Source: Maribellus comscasis
GTDB taxonomy: Bacteria > Bacteroidota > Bacteroidia > Bacteroidales > Prolixibacteraceae
Length of the DNA: 64,000 nucleotides
Direction of reading: 5' to 3'
Assembly: GCF_009762775.1 (NCBI RefSeq)
Contig: NZ_CP046401.1
Location: 124,001-188,000, forward strand
The notes under the pieces are model-generated. The model was not told the origin of the DNA and made no database searches. It saw only the letters and a program-made list of their open reading frames with translations. Each line of letters opens with the position of its first letter. Position 1 is the stretch's first letter. The translations under genes were made by a program, and so were the position numbers. Shown one piece after another: positions 9,761-17,948 of this stretch.

Positions 9761-10105
9761 ATGAAAACAAAAACTTTAGTCATATTAATCATTGGCGTAA
9801 TGCTCGCCAGTTGTTCAGCTACTCATATTCTGACGAATGATAACACTCAACGCTATCTGCCAAACGAAACCAAAAATATAGAAGTCTTTTCCACCTCCAA
9901 AATAGATAGAGAATATGTAATTATTGGTGACGTTGTTTCGAGGGTGGAAGATTTTAACGGTGCAAATGCCTCTGTAAAATACCTAAAAAAAGAGGCGGCC
10001 AAAATTGGAGCAGACGGAATTATCAACCTTCGGCTCTCAATCGAGCGCGGATATATTGGAAACGGTGTTGAAGCTAAAGGAACAGCCGTAAAATACATCA
10101 ATTAA
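9761..10105 (+). CDS. small YbjQ-like lipoprotein
   Basis: A lipoprotein signal with lipobox ASCS (Cys18) precedes a domain of about 95 residues. The core EVFSTSKIDREYVIIGDV followed by KYLKKEAAKIGADGIINL matches the beta-alpha pattern of YbjQ/DUF4156-type proteins, in which a helix ending in K-x-GAD/A-x-x-I is the hallmark. Those proteins are sometimes called heavy-metal-binding, but function is unproven. The next gene encodes a diverged paralogue, so this is a tandem duplication. 114 residues in all. Confidence 0.72.
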   Translation: MKTKTLVILIIGVMLASCSATHILTNDNTQRYLPNETKNIEVFSTSKIDREYVIIGDVVSRVEDFNGANASVKYLKKEAAKIGADGIINLRLSIERGYIGNGVEAKGTAVKYIN

Positions 10106-10129
10106 TATTCACTTTAAAAATTAAGAATC

Positions 10130-10468
10130 ATGAAAAAATTAATAATACCATTCGTTTATATTTTGCTTCTGATGTCAACACCGGGATGCTACTATGCATT
10201 CTACCCGCAAACCGGTAGTCAGTTATACATTGAAACACAGCCTGAAACAATTGAAGTCTATTCAGATGAACCGGAACAAAAGTATGAGATTTTAGGGCCA
10301 ATTGCTGCAGAAGTGCCCGGTGATGTTGAAGCGGCTACGAAATATTTGAAAAAGAAAGCCGCAAAACTTGGAGCATCCGCCGTAATCAAAGTAAATTTGT
10401 CGAAACCTACCTCTTTCCCGGGAAGTACCAGTATATCGGGTATCGCTGTAAAAATAAAAGAGAGCTAA
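10130..10468 (+). CDS. small YbjQ-like lipoprotein, paralogue of the upstream gene
   Basis: The 112-residue product carries a lipoprotein signal (TPGC, Cys20). It repeats the architecture of its neighbour: IEVYSDEPEQKYEILGPI, then KYLKKKAAKLGASAVIKV, then a final beta strand GIAVKI. The shared KYLKK-x-AAK-x-GA motif shows the two arose by tandem duplication. The gene starts 24 bp after its partner's stop and ends 16 bp before the serine hydrolase start, so all three are probably on one transcript. Function unknown. Confidence 0.72.
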   Translation: MKKLIIPFVYILLLMSTPGCYYAFYPQTGSQLYIETQPETIEVYSDEPEQKYEILGPIAAEVPGDVEAATKYLKKKAAKLGASAVIKVNLSKPTSFPGSTSISGIAVKIKES

Positions 10469-10484
10469 TTTTAAATGTTCAAAA

Positions 10485-11675
10485 ATGAATCCAACAAGAT
10501 ACAAATCAGCATTTTATCCGATTGTATTTCTTATTATTGTCTTTTTTAGTAAGGGTTGTTCCTCTGAACTGAGACTGGATGAAGCGCACGATAAAACTGA
10601 AAAACTTTTTCAAAAGGAGCTAAAAAAAGATAACGTGCAAAATGCATTTTTGTCGGTATACTCACCGTCACTGAAGATCGACTGGAATTTTACCGGTGGT
10701 AATTTTCAAAACGGAGAATCCGTAAAAATAGTTACGCCGTTTTACACCGCAAGTATCGGAAAGACTTTTACCGCAACAGCCATTTCGGTTTTGGTTGAAC
10801 AGGGAGAACTTAAATTTGGAGATAAAATTTCATTTTATTTACCGGATTCAATACTGGAAAACCTTCACATTTTTGAAGGAAAAGACTATTCCGGTGAAAT
10901 CACCGTTGCTCAATTGTTACAGCACACTTCGGGTTTACCCGATTACTTTGAAGGTAAAACTGCCGATGGAACACCAAATGTGATGGAACAGATATTTGCC
11001 GACACAAGTAAATTCTGGAAACCTGTAGAAACTATTGATTTTGTAAAAAAGAAGATGCAACCTCTGTTTGCTCCCGGAACCGATTATCGATACACCGATA
11101 CGGAATATGTGCTACTGGGATTAATCATTCAGAATGTCAGCGAAATGCCGCTGCACGATTTTTTCCAAAAACATTTTTTTGAACCACTGGAAATGCGGAA
11201 CACATACATGAATTTGCGCTCGGAACCAATAGAAGCAACCGGAAAAACATCGGAATTGTATGCAGGCGATTTTGAGGCGAGCACATTGACCAGTCTCAGT
11301 GCTGACTGGGCTGGTGGTGGTTTGGTTTCAACATCAAATGATCTGATTATATTTCAACATGCATTGTTTACAGGAAAAATAATTTCAGCAAAAACCCTGA
11401 AAACGATGCAAAACTGGGTACCTGAAACCCGCGGAATGGAATATGGTTTTGGATTGCGAAAAGTCTCTTTCAAAAAGCTTTTCCCCTCCCTGCCCGATTT
11501 AACAGTTATTGGGCATTCCGGCAGCACGGGCTCATTTATGTTCTATTGCCCAAAACTGGATGTTTACCTGGCCGGAACACTCAATCAAACCGACGAGGTA
11601 AAAAATTCGGTAGTGTTGATGGTAAAGGTACTTTCCATTGTGAACAAAATAGAGAACATAAAAAAACAAAGCTGA
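10485..11675 (+). CDS. beta-lactamase-family serine hydrolase, lipoprotein
   Basis: This 396-residue protein belongs to the class C beta-lactamase / DD-peptidase / esterase superfamily. A lipobox (SKGC, Cys25) suggests envelope anchoring. The catalytic SxxK is S90-I-G-K93, the second motif is Y203-T-D205 in place of the more common YxN, and the third is H344-S-G346 in GHSGSTG. Members include peptidases, esterases and transferases as well as beta-lactamases, so resistance should not be assumed. Its stop codon overlaps the start of the decayed alpha/beta hydrolase that follows (TGATG). Confidence 0.88.
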   Translation: MNPTRYKSAFYPIVFLIIVFFSKGCSSELRLDEAHDKTEKLFQKELKKDNVQNAFLSVYSPSLKIDWNFTGGNFQNGESVKIVTPFYTASIGKTFTATAISVLVEQGELKFGDKISFYLPDSILENLHIFEGKDYSGEITVAQLLQHTSGLPDYFEGKTADGTPNVMEQIFADTSKFWKPVETIDFVKKKMQPLFAPGTDYRYTDTEYVLLGLIIQNVSEMPLHDFFQKHFFEPLEMRNTYMNLRSEPIEATGKTSELYAGDFEASTLTSLSADWAGGGLVSTSNDLIIFQHALFTGKIISAKTLKTMQNWVPETRGMEYGFGLRKVSFKKLFPSLPDLTVIGHSGSTGSFMFYCPKLDVYLAGTLNQTDEVKNSVVLMVKVLSIVNKIENIKKQS

Positions 11676-12519
11676 TGAGTACGTTTTTCAACCATCCGGA
11701 GGTAAAAGAAAAAATCAAAAAACTTTACCGCCAAAAACTGGATGAACTGCCAATCCGAGACGAATTTATGCAAATAGAAACCTCTTACGGCGATACCAAT
11801 ATAGTAATTACCGGGCCAAAAGGAGAATAGCCGTTGGTTCTGCTGCACGACTCCAACAGCTGTGCCCCGGCAGCGATTGAAATATTGATTGATTTGACCC
11901 GGAATTTTCGGATTTATGCGGTTGATATTCCCGGTCAATCAAATTTAAATGAAGAGTTCCTGCTGGATGTAAATGATAACTCATATGGAAAATGGATGTA
12001 TGAAATTCTGTCGAGATTAGCTGTTAAAAATGCCTTTTGAGTGGGAATTTCTTTTGGTGGCTTTGTCGCCTGGAAAACACTTATCTTTGAGGAAAAGAGA
12101 ATAGCCAAAGCTTTTTTAATCACTCCGGCAGTACCTATTAAGAGAAAACCACTGAAAATGTTTTTTGAAGTGCTTCTTCCAGTGAAACGATACAAAAAGC
12201 AGAAAAAGATAAAATCATTTGCACCAGTTTCCAGGTGAAAATTTTTCAGGTAAAAGCGATTTTGCAGAAGCTTTCTTATCAAATCCATTTCTACATTATG
12301 CAATGGATTTTTCACCTATTCCAGTGATTTCAAAAGATTGTGCGTAACGAATCCCCCCGTTCACATTTTTGCTGCTGAGAATAACTTGCTTTTTCCGAGA
12401 AAAAAAAAGTAAAAAGGGCAAAAAAAATATTCACACATTCCAGTAAGTTTGTTTTACTAAAAACTCCTGGCAAGCACTATCTGGTACAAACAATGTGTAC
12501 ATCTCAAAAAATATCCTGA
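11675..12519 (+). pseudogene. alpha/beta hydrolase remnant with several in-frame stops
   Basis: A single frame from ATG 11675 reads as an alpha/beta hydrolase interrupted by TAG 11828, TGA 12038 and TGA 12236. Recognisable parts include PLVLLHDSNSCAPAA (oxyanion strand, where HG is expected but HD is found), YAVDIPGQSN, and the nucleophile elbow GISFGG. After 12239 the match switches frames: FAEAFLSNPFLHYAMDFSPIP, then PPVHIFAAENNLLFPRK, then FVLLKTPGKHYLV ending at TGA 12517. At least three stops and two shifts make this a true pseudogene, not a read error. A further short open stretch to TAG 12624 (Lys-rich) may be the tail. The gene overlaps the stop of the serine hydrolase upstream. Confidence 0.88.
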
Positions 12520-12736
12520 ATAAACAGCAAAAAGATCAAGTAAAAAAAAAATTGAACAATAAAGATAACCCTGATTATTACAATGACTCTTTCCTGAAAA
12601 AAGTCGAGCAAACAATAAAACGGTAGAAATTATATAGCGAATTTCCTCTAAACCTATTTTGCGGTCAGCTAAACGGGAAAATCCGGTTTTTAATTTATCA
12701 AAACATTTTCTGCATCACAAAAGCCAACACCAAAGT

Positions 12737-13399
12737 TTATTTTCCATCTAGTGTTTTAATGACAACAACACCATTTGCCCCCCTGGAACCATAGACGGCT
12801 GAAGCTCCATCTTTAATTATGTCTATACTTTTCACATAAATGGGTTTAATGGTTTTTAGAAAATCATAATCTACGATCACTCCGTCTACAACTACAAGAG
12901 CTGCGCTATTCCCCTGAAAGCTTTTATCACCCCGGATACGAATTTCCCCACTCGAAACATCAACCCCCATACTTCGTATCACATCAAAAATATCATTAAA
13001 GCGGGCAAATCGGGCATCGTTTTTATTTAGATTAGTTATAGAACTGGTAAGATCCTCCTCTGAAACATGACCATAACCAACGGCATATTCTCTTTGCTTA
13101 TCGCCTGGCTTTAACTTCAGGTTCACAGCTAAAAATCTAGCCTTATCATCCACCTTTACAGTGGTAGAATAAAAACCATTGGCTTTAAATTTCAGCTTAT
13201 CTTTCATGTCAGTTGCAACTGAAAAATTTCCCAAAGAATCAGTTAGAACAGTTTGCCCGGTAGTTCTTACATCAATTTCAACACCAATTAATGGTATGCT
13301 GTCTAATGTAGTTACAATACCATGGATAATCCTTTCCTGTGCATGAATATTTCCTGATATAAACAGCATAAATAAACATGTATACAATATTTTTTCCAT
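12737..13399 (-). CDS. exported carboxypeptidase-regulatory plus TonB-plug protein without a barrel
   Basis: The 220-residue product has a signal peptide (cleavage near HAQE, residue 21). A CarboxypepD_reg-like beta-sandwich at about 24-100 (IIHGIVTTLDSIPLIGVEI) and a TonB-receptor plug domain at about 105-215 (GVDVSSGEIRIRGDKSF, VVVDGVIV, DGASAVYGSRGANGVVVIKT) follow. In SusC proteins these two domains precede a 22-strand barrel of about 700 residues, which is wholly absent here. The frame ends with a normal stop and no barrel-like sequence follows. It may be a stand-alone adaptor or a stable deletion product. Confidence in the domains is high and in the role low. Confidence 0.8.
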   Translation of the reverse strand: MEKILYTCLFMLFISGNIHAQERIIHGIVTTLDSIPLIGVEIDVRTTGQTVLTDSLGNFSVATDMKDKLKFKANGFYSTTVKVDDKARFLAVNLKLKPGDKQREYAVGYGHVSEEDLTSSITNLNKNDARFARFNDIFDVIRSMGVDVSSGEIRIRGDKSFQGNSAALVVVDGVIVDYDFLKTIKPIYVKSIDIIKDGASAVYGSRGANGVVVIKTLDGK

Positions 13400-13564
13400 A
13401 GGAATAAATTTAATTGTTGTTATTTTTGGCTTAGTAAATAAACGAAATTAACGAAATCCGGCCTCTTTTAAAAATAATCAATTAACATTAATTTTTTTAT
13501 CTCGCAGAAATAAAAAACACCGGATAGGAACATCGTGGAAAGTTGACTTATAAACACTTAAGCT

Positions 13565-13585
13565 ATCTGATTATCCCAATCAGAT
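13565..13585. promoter_or_regulatory. perfect inverted repeat ATCTGATT-n5-AATCAGAT
   Basis: Eight-base arms match exactly around a five-base spacer (ATCCC). The repeat lies 55 bp upstream of the zinc-ribbon gene start and is followed by TTTTG. It could be a dimeric-regulator operator or a weak hairpin; the low GC content and short T-run argue against an efficient terminator. Confidence 0.4.
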
Positions 13586-13640
13586 TTTGAAATTGTAATT
13601 TTAATTCTTTAAGCAGAACGAATAAATAAATTTAAACATT

Positions 13641-13904
13641 ATGGAAAAACAGTACAAAATGTGCCAGAGCTGTGGGATGCCACTTAGCAAGGATCCCGAC
13701 GGAGGAGGAACTGAAAAAGACGGAGCAAAGAACCGGAAATATTGTAGCTATTGCTACCAGAATGGTGAATTTACTTTTACAGGGACAGTTTATGAATTCC
13801 AGGACTACTGTAAACAAAAAATGATTGAAGGAGGACATTCGAAATTTATTTCGTGGATATTTACCCGTGGCCTTAAACGACTGGAACGTTGGAAAAACGC
13901 CTAA
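13641..13904 (+). CDS. zinc-ribbon protein
   Basis: This 87-residue protein is dominated by a treble-clef or zinc-ribbon pattern: MCQSCGMPL near 7-15 supplies one CxxC pair and YCSYCYQNGEF near 33-43 supplies the second. The family (putative zinc ribbon, GMPL type) is common in Bacteroidota and Firmicutes and has no settled function. Its stop is 3 bp before the start of the acetyltransferase gene, so the two are almost certainly cotranscribed. The tail (GLKRLERWKNA) is basic. Confidence 0.82.
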   Translation: MEKQYKMCQSCGMPLSKDPDGGGTEKDGAKNRKYCSYCYQNGEFTFTGTVYEFQDYCKQKMIEGGHSKFISWIFTRGLKRLERWKNA

Positions 13905-13907
13905 CCA

Positions 13908-14681
13908 ATGGAAAAAATCATTCAACTCACAACCGAAAATATTGCAGAAGAACACATTTGTTGCGCTTTTTCAGACAAAAAATGCAGTGAAAGTTACCAT
14001 GCAAAAAAAGAATGGCTAAAAAAAGAATTTGCAAACGCTTATGTTTTCCGCAGAATTGACGCCCGCGCAAAAGTGTTTATAGAATATGGTCCGGCAGAAA
14101 ATGGTTGGGCACCGGTTTATGCCCCAAATTACCTGCTGGTGAATTGTTTTTGGGTATCGGGAAAATATAAAGGCAACGGTTACGGGAAAGAACTGCTTCG
14201 TTTAGCAATGGAAGATGCCAGCAGCCAAAACAAAGAAGGACTGGTAACCATTGTTGGAACTAAAAAATTTCACTTTATGAGCGACACCAAATGGCTGTTA
14301 AAACAAGGCTTTGAGACAGTTGAAAAATTGCCGTACGGATTCAGTTTGCTGGTTAAAAAGTTAAATACCAAAGCCCAAAATCCAAAATTTAGTGATACAG
14401 CTGTTAAAGGAGAAACAAAACACAAACAGGGATTGGTTGCCTATTACTCCAACCGATGTCCGTTTTCAGAATATCATGTAAAAACATCGCTAACAGAAAC
14501 AGCAGAAAAAAGAAATATTCCTCTTAAAATAATAAAACTGGAAACAATGGAACAGGCACAGAATGCACCAACTCCGGCTACAATTTTCAGCCTGTTCTTT
14601 GATGGAAAGTTTATAACTACCGATATTAGCGTTTGTATGGATAGCCGGTTTGATAAGATCATACAAAAAGCAGTAGGTTGA
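13908..14681 (+). CDS. GNAT acetyltransferase with C-terminal YoaP-like domain
   Basis: The 257-residue product has an N-terminal GNAT fold at about 1-150: VSGKYKGNGYGKELLRLAMEDA provides the acetyl-CoA loop (R/Q-x-x-G-x-G/A type, here KYKGNGYG). A C-terminal YoaP-like domain at about 175-255 carries a Cys in SNRCPFSEYHV and follows the thioredoxin-like order of that family. Bacillus YoaP has the same two-domain order. The substrate is unknown. It sits between the zinc-ribbon gene (3 bp gap) and a DUF4332 gene (35 bp gap), probably as one operon. Confidence 0.85.
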   Translation: MEKIIQLTTENIAEEHICCAFSDKKCSESYHAKKEWLKKEFANAYVFRRIDARAKVFIEYGPAENGWAPVYAPNYLLVNCFWVSGKYKGNGYGKELLRLAMEDASSQNKEGLVTIVGTKKFHFMSDTKWLLKQGFETVEKLPYGFSLLVKKLNTKAQNPKFSDTAVKGETKHKQGLVAYYSNRCPFSEYHVKTSLTETAEKRNIPLKIIKLETMEQAQNAPTPATIFSLFFDGKFITTDISVCMDSRFDKIIQKAVG

Positions 14682-14716
14682 CGAAAAGACATTAAAAAAA
14701 ATTTCATCTGTTACAA

Positions 14717-15391
14717 ATGGGATATTACATTAACCTTCAGAATGTTGACCTGAACAAATACATGACTATTTTAAAATCTGCGGACTTACTTCCAAGCCGA
14801 TTGGTACTAAAACACGATATCGATAAGCATTTTGAAAGAATAAAAAGTTCCGGTGTCGTAAATCTTGAAGAGTACCTTGAAAGGACGAAAACCAAAAGGA
14901 AATTACAGGATTTTTCAAAACAATATGGTGTAGATGAAAACTACCTGACTATTCTTACCCGAGAGATAAAAAGTTACCTGAAGCCACCTTGTAAACTAAA
15001 AGACTTTCCCGGAATACCAGCAAAAATAGTTTTAACATTGAAGGAAAAGGGGCTAAATAACACTTTGCAATTTTTTGAATACGGTTTAACCCCCGCAAAG
15101 AGAAAAAAGCTGAGTATGGAAACCGGTGTTTCTGAGGAGTGGATTTTGAAACTGGCGCGTTTAACCGACCTTTGCCGCATTCGCTGGGTAAATCACACCT
15201 TTGCTTTTATATTAATGGAAACAGGCTACGGCTCAGCTCAAAACATTGCCGGTGCCAATGTTTCTGAACTTCACGAAAAAGTAAACCGGTTTATCGAAGA
15301 AAACGGATTGTTTAAAGTTCGCATCGGACTACACGACATAAAACTTTGCATTGAGGCGGCGAAAAATTTATCTTTCGATATGATATTTTAA
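14717..15391 (+). CDS. DUF4332-like helix-hairpin-helix protein
   Basis: The 224-residue product is soluble and rich in Lys and Leu. Two helix-hairpin-helix-like units can be seen: one near 85-125 (LKDFPGIPAKIVLTLKEKGL) and one near 140-200 (KLARLTDLCRIRWVNHTFAF to GYGSAQNIAGANVSEL). The second matches DUF4332, where an ILMETGY-like segment is typical. Such domains often bind nucleic acid or protein, but no enzyme motif is present. It probably ends the operon that begins at 13641. Confidence 0.72.
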   Translation: MGYYINLQNVDLNKYMTILKSADLLPSRLVLKHDIDKHFERIKSSGVVNLEEYLERTKTKRKLQDFSKQYGVDENYLTILTREIKSYLKPPCKLKDFPGIPAKIVLTLKEKGLNNTLQFFEYGLTPAKRKKLSMETGVSEEWILKLARLTDLCRIRWVNHTFAFILMETGYGSAQNIAGANVSELHEKVNRFIEENGLFKVRIGLHDIKLCIEAAKNLSFDMIF

Positions 15392-15414
15392 GCGGCAACA
15401 AAATTTGGTTCTCA

Positions 15415-16935
15415 ATGAAGAAACAACATCTTATTTTACTTGGTTTTATCTTACTTAAATTTATATTACAGTACTTCGCCATCAATCCGGTTTATGAACT
15501 CCACCGGGATGAATTTCTGCACATCGATCTGGGAAAACACTTGGCCTGGGGTTACACCTCTGTTCCTCCGCTTACAGGATTGCTTTCAAAAATCATCCTT
15601 TTGTTTGGGAAAAGTGTATTCTGGGTGAAGTTCTTCCCGGCTCTTTTTGGCGCAATGGTTATTTGGGTTGTATGGAAAATTGTGGAGGAACTGGACGGAG
15701 GAATTTTTGCTCAGATATTAGCTACCGTAAGTATCCTGTTCTCAGTTTTTATCCGAATTAATACATTATACCAGCCGAACTCACTCGACTTTCTTTGCTG
15801 GACATTACTGTTTTATACTTTATTAAAATATTTCAAAACCGATAAAAACCGATGGCTCTATTTTTCAGCGTTAGTATTTGCTATCGGATTTCTGAATAAA
15901 TATAACATCGGATTTTTATTGCTTGGATTATTGCCGGCGGTATTATTGACAAAACAACGGACCATTTTCAAAAATAAACACCTCTGGTTTGCAGCTCTGC
16001 TTGCTTTGTTGCTCATTTCACCTAATATTATCTGGCAATTTCAAAACGGGATGCCTGTTGTTAAGCACATGCGAACTTTAGCCGAAACTCAACTGGTAAA
16101 TGTAAACCGAAGTGACTTTCTGTTAGAACAACTTTACTTTTTCCCGGGCGCACTTTTAGTTTTACTGCTTGCTTTTCTCTCTTTCTTCACTTTTAAAAAA
16201 TACAGAATCTACAGGGTATTTTTTTATTCCTTTATATTTACACTTTTCATTTTCACCTACCTTAAAGCAAAAGGATATTACGCCATCGGGGTATACCCGG
16301 TTTTCATAGGTTTTGGTGCGGTATACTTTGAATACCTGATGTCAGTTGGATGGAAGCGCTATCTCCGGATTCCGGTTGTCCTGTTGCCGGCACTCATTTT
16401 TATACCAGTTGCCCCGCTTATGCTGCCTGTTTATTCTCCGAAACAAATTATGGAAAAAAAAGAACTGTTCGACAAATACGGAACGACCAGGTGGGAGGAC
16501 GGTAAAATTCATAATTTGCCACAGGACTATGCTGACATGCTTGGCTGGAAAGAACTTGCCCATATTGTAGATTCAACCTTTATGCTTATCGACGATAAGG
16601 ACCGCACCATTATTCATTGTGACAATTACGGGCAAGGCGGAGCCATAAACTACTATTCTTCGCAAAAAAATACCGAGGCTCTTTCCCTAAGTGCAGATTA
16701 TATAAACTGGTACCCTTTTGATGAATTTGAAATTGTAAATGTTATTCTGGTTCAGATAAAAACAGACGATGATCCGGAAAGAAAACGCGAAAGAGAATTT
16801 TTTGAAGAGGTTAAGCTTACAGGAAAAATAAGCACCAAAAATGCGCGAGAAGAAGGCACGAGTGTATATTTACTGCGCGGAGCTACAGTTTCAATAAACG
16901 ATATCTTGCGAGAAGAAATCAGAAGCCGGCGTTAA
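15415..16935 (+). CDS. GT39/ArnT-like membrane glycosyltransferase
   Basis: This 506-residue protein has about 10-12 hydrophobic helices in its first 350 residues. The first periplasmic loop contains YELHRDEFLHIDLGKHLAWG (residues 26-45) with the acidic HRDE signature of the PMT_2/ArnT fold, which transfers sugars from polyprenyl phosphate donors. The last 130 residues are a soluble domain. Acceptor and donor cannot be predicted; lipid A, protein and glycolipid modification are all possible. The gene is convergent with the minus-strand operon that ends at 16947, with only 11 bp between stops. Confidence 0.85.
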   Translation: MKKQHLILLGFILLKFILQYFAINPVYELHRDEFLHIDLGKHLAWGYTSVPPLTGLLSKIILLFGKSVFWVKFFPALFGAMVIWVVWKIVEELDGGIFAQILATVSILFSVFIRINTLYQPNSLDFLCWTLLFYTLLKYFKTDKNRWLYFSALVFAIGFLNKYNIGFLLLGLLPAVLLTKQRTIFKNKHLWFAALLALLLISPNIIWQFQNGMPVVKHMRTLAETQLVNVNRSDFLLEQLYFFPGALLVLLLAFLSFFTFKKYRIYRVFFYSFIFTLFIFTYLKAKGYYAIGVYPVFIGFGAVYFEYLMSVGWKRYLRIPVVLLPALIFIPVAPLMLPVYSPKQIMEKKELFDKYGTTRWEDGKIHNLPQDYADMLGWKELAHIVDSTFMLIDDKDRTIIHCDNYGQGGAINYYSSQKNTEALSLSADYINWYPFDEFEIVNVILVQIKTDDDPERKREREFFEEVKLTGKISTKNAREEGTSVYLLRGATVSINDILREEIRSRR

Positions 16936-16946
16936 GTAAGTGTTTT

Positions 16947-17933
16947 TTACTGTTCGCTTGAAATCATTTTAAATTCCAGTCTGGCAGCCCTGATTCCGTC
17001 AAGAGTTTCTTTCAGTGCAAAAATAAAATAGTCGTCTCCAAGCTTTACAATTTCAGGTGCCGCAATCGGAAGCCGGCCAAGCATTAAACTATCCGTATCG
17101 ATTCCAAATTCCAGGGGATTTTCGGAACAATACTGCACATTTAAATTGTTTCGCCCGTATTCAACATTCCGGAATAAAACAAACTTGTCATCTATGGGAA
17201 CAACAAACGGACATTCAGCGTCACCGCCTCCCCAGGAATCCATGTCTTTTACACTTCCCCCGGCCGAAACCATTGTTGGTTCGCTCCAGGAAATCAGATC
17301 GGCAGATGTACGACAAAAAATTGCCGCTGAAATTTCATCGGGTTTGGCATCAAGTAAATGCCCGGTATAATAGCAATAATATTTGTCGCTAATTTTAACG
17401 GTCATTGCATCCCTTGTGTTGATAAAAGGCCCCGAGAATATTTCAGTAGTTCCCGAATCATTGATCACCCGTTCAAATGTTTTTCCATCTGAACTTTTTG
17501 CCAGGCAAATCTGTGCCCATCCGCCATACAACATATAATACATTCCATCTTTCTGAATGACATGAGGCGCCTGTAAACCGCCTTTTTGCTCACCTACGGT
17601 TGTATCGGCCTCCATTACAATACCTAGTGATGTCCACATTGTATCAGTAAGACTTTTTCCTTCCCAGCCATAAAACAAACGGGTGCGACCGCCACAATTG
17701 GTTTTCCGGATACATGACCACAATTGCCAGGTTCCGTCTTCTGCCTGCCATACACCAAAATCTACAGGCTCCTGATTTTCACTTGTATATTCACCTAAAT
17801 CAGGATTTCCGGTAATTTCCCACCAATCGCCAACAATCACCGGTTTATATTTAAAATCCTTTTCTTTTTTATCTGAACAGGAAATCAAAAAAATTCCCCC
17901 AATGCCTATCAGAAGAAAAAAAATCTTCATCAT
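16947..17933 (-). CDS. five-bladed beta-propeller glycosidase-like lipoprotein (GH43-like)
   Basis: The 328-residue product has a lipoprotein signal (lipobox ISCS, Cys19). Repeated blade-like segments follow: FGVWQAEDGTWQLWSCIR near 59-76, GGLQAPHVIQKDGMYYMLYG near 117-136, and RDAMTVKISDKYYCYYTGH near 173-191. The recurrent D/G-x-Y-Y-x-Y-Y pattern with acidic residues at blade starts is typical of GH43/GH117-clan furanosidase folds. Catalytic acids are not certain. It is the last gene of the seven-gene minus-strand operon (15 bp after the PQQ dehydrogenase stop). Confidence 0.72.
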   Translation of the reverse strand: MMKIFFLLIGIGGIFLISCSDKKEKDFKYKPVIVGDWWEITGNPDLGEYTSENQEPVDFGVWQAEDGTWQLWSCIRKTNCGGRTRLFYGWEGKSLTDTMWTSLGIVMEADTTVGEQKGGLQAPHVIQKDGMYYMLYGGWAQICLAKSSDGKTFERVINDSGTTEIFSGPFINTRDAMTVKISDKYYCYYTGHLLDAKPDEISAAIFCRTSADLISWSEPTMVSAGGSVKDMDSWGGGDAECPFVVPIDDKFVLFRNVEYGRNNLNVQYCSENPLEFGIDTDSLMLGRLPIAAPEIVKLGDDYFIFALKETLDGIRAARLEFKMISSEQ

Positions 17934-17948
17934 ATTGAATTTATTATA

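Noticed and set aside
10485..11675. True beta-lactamase
   Set aside because: The fold is shared by peptidases and esterases, the second motif is YTD rather than YxN, and there is no lactamase-specific context.
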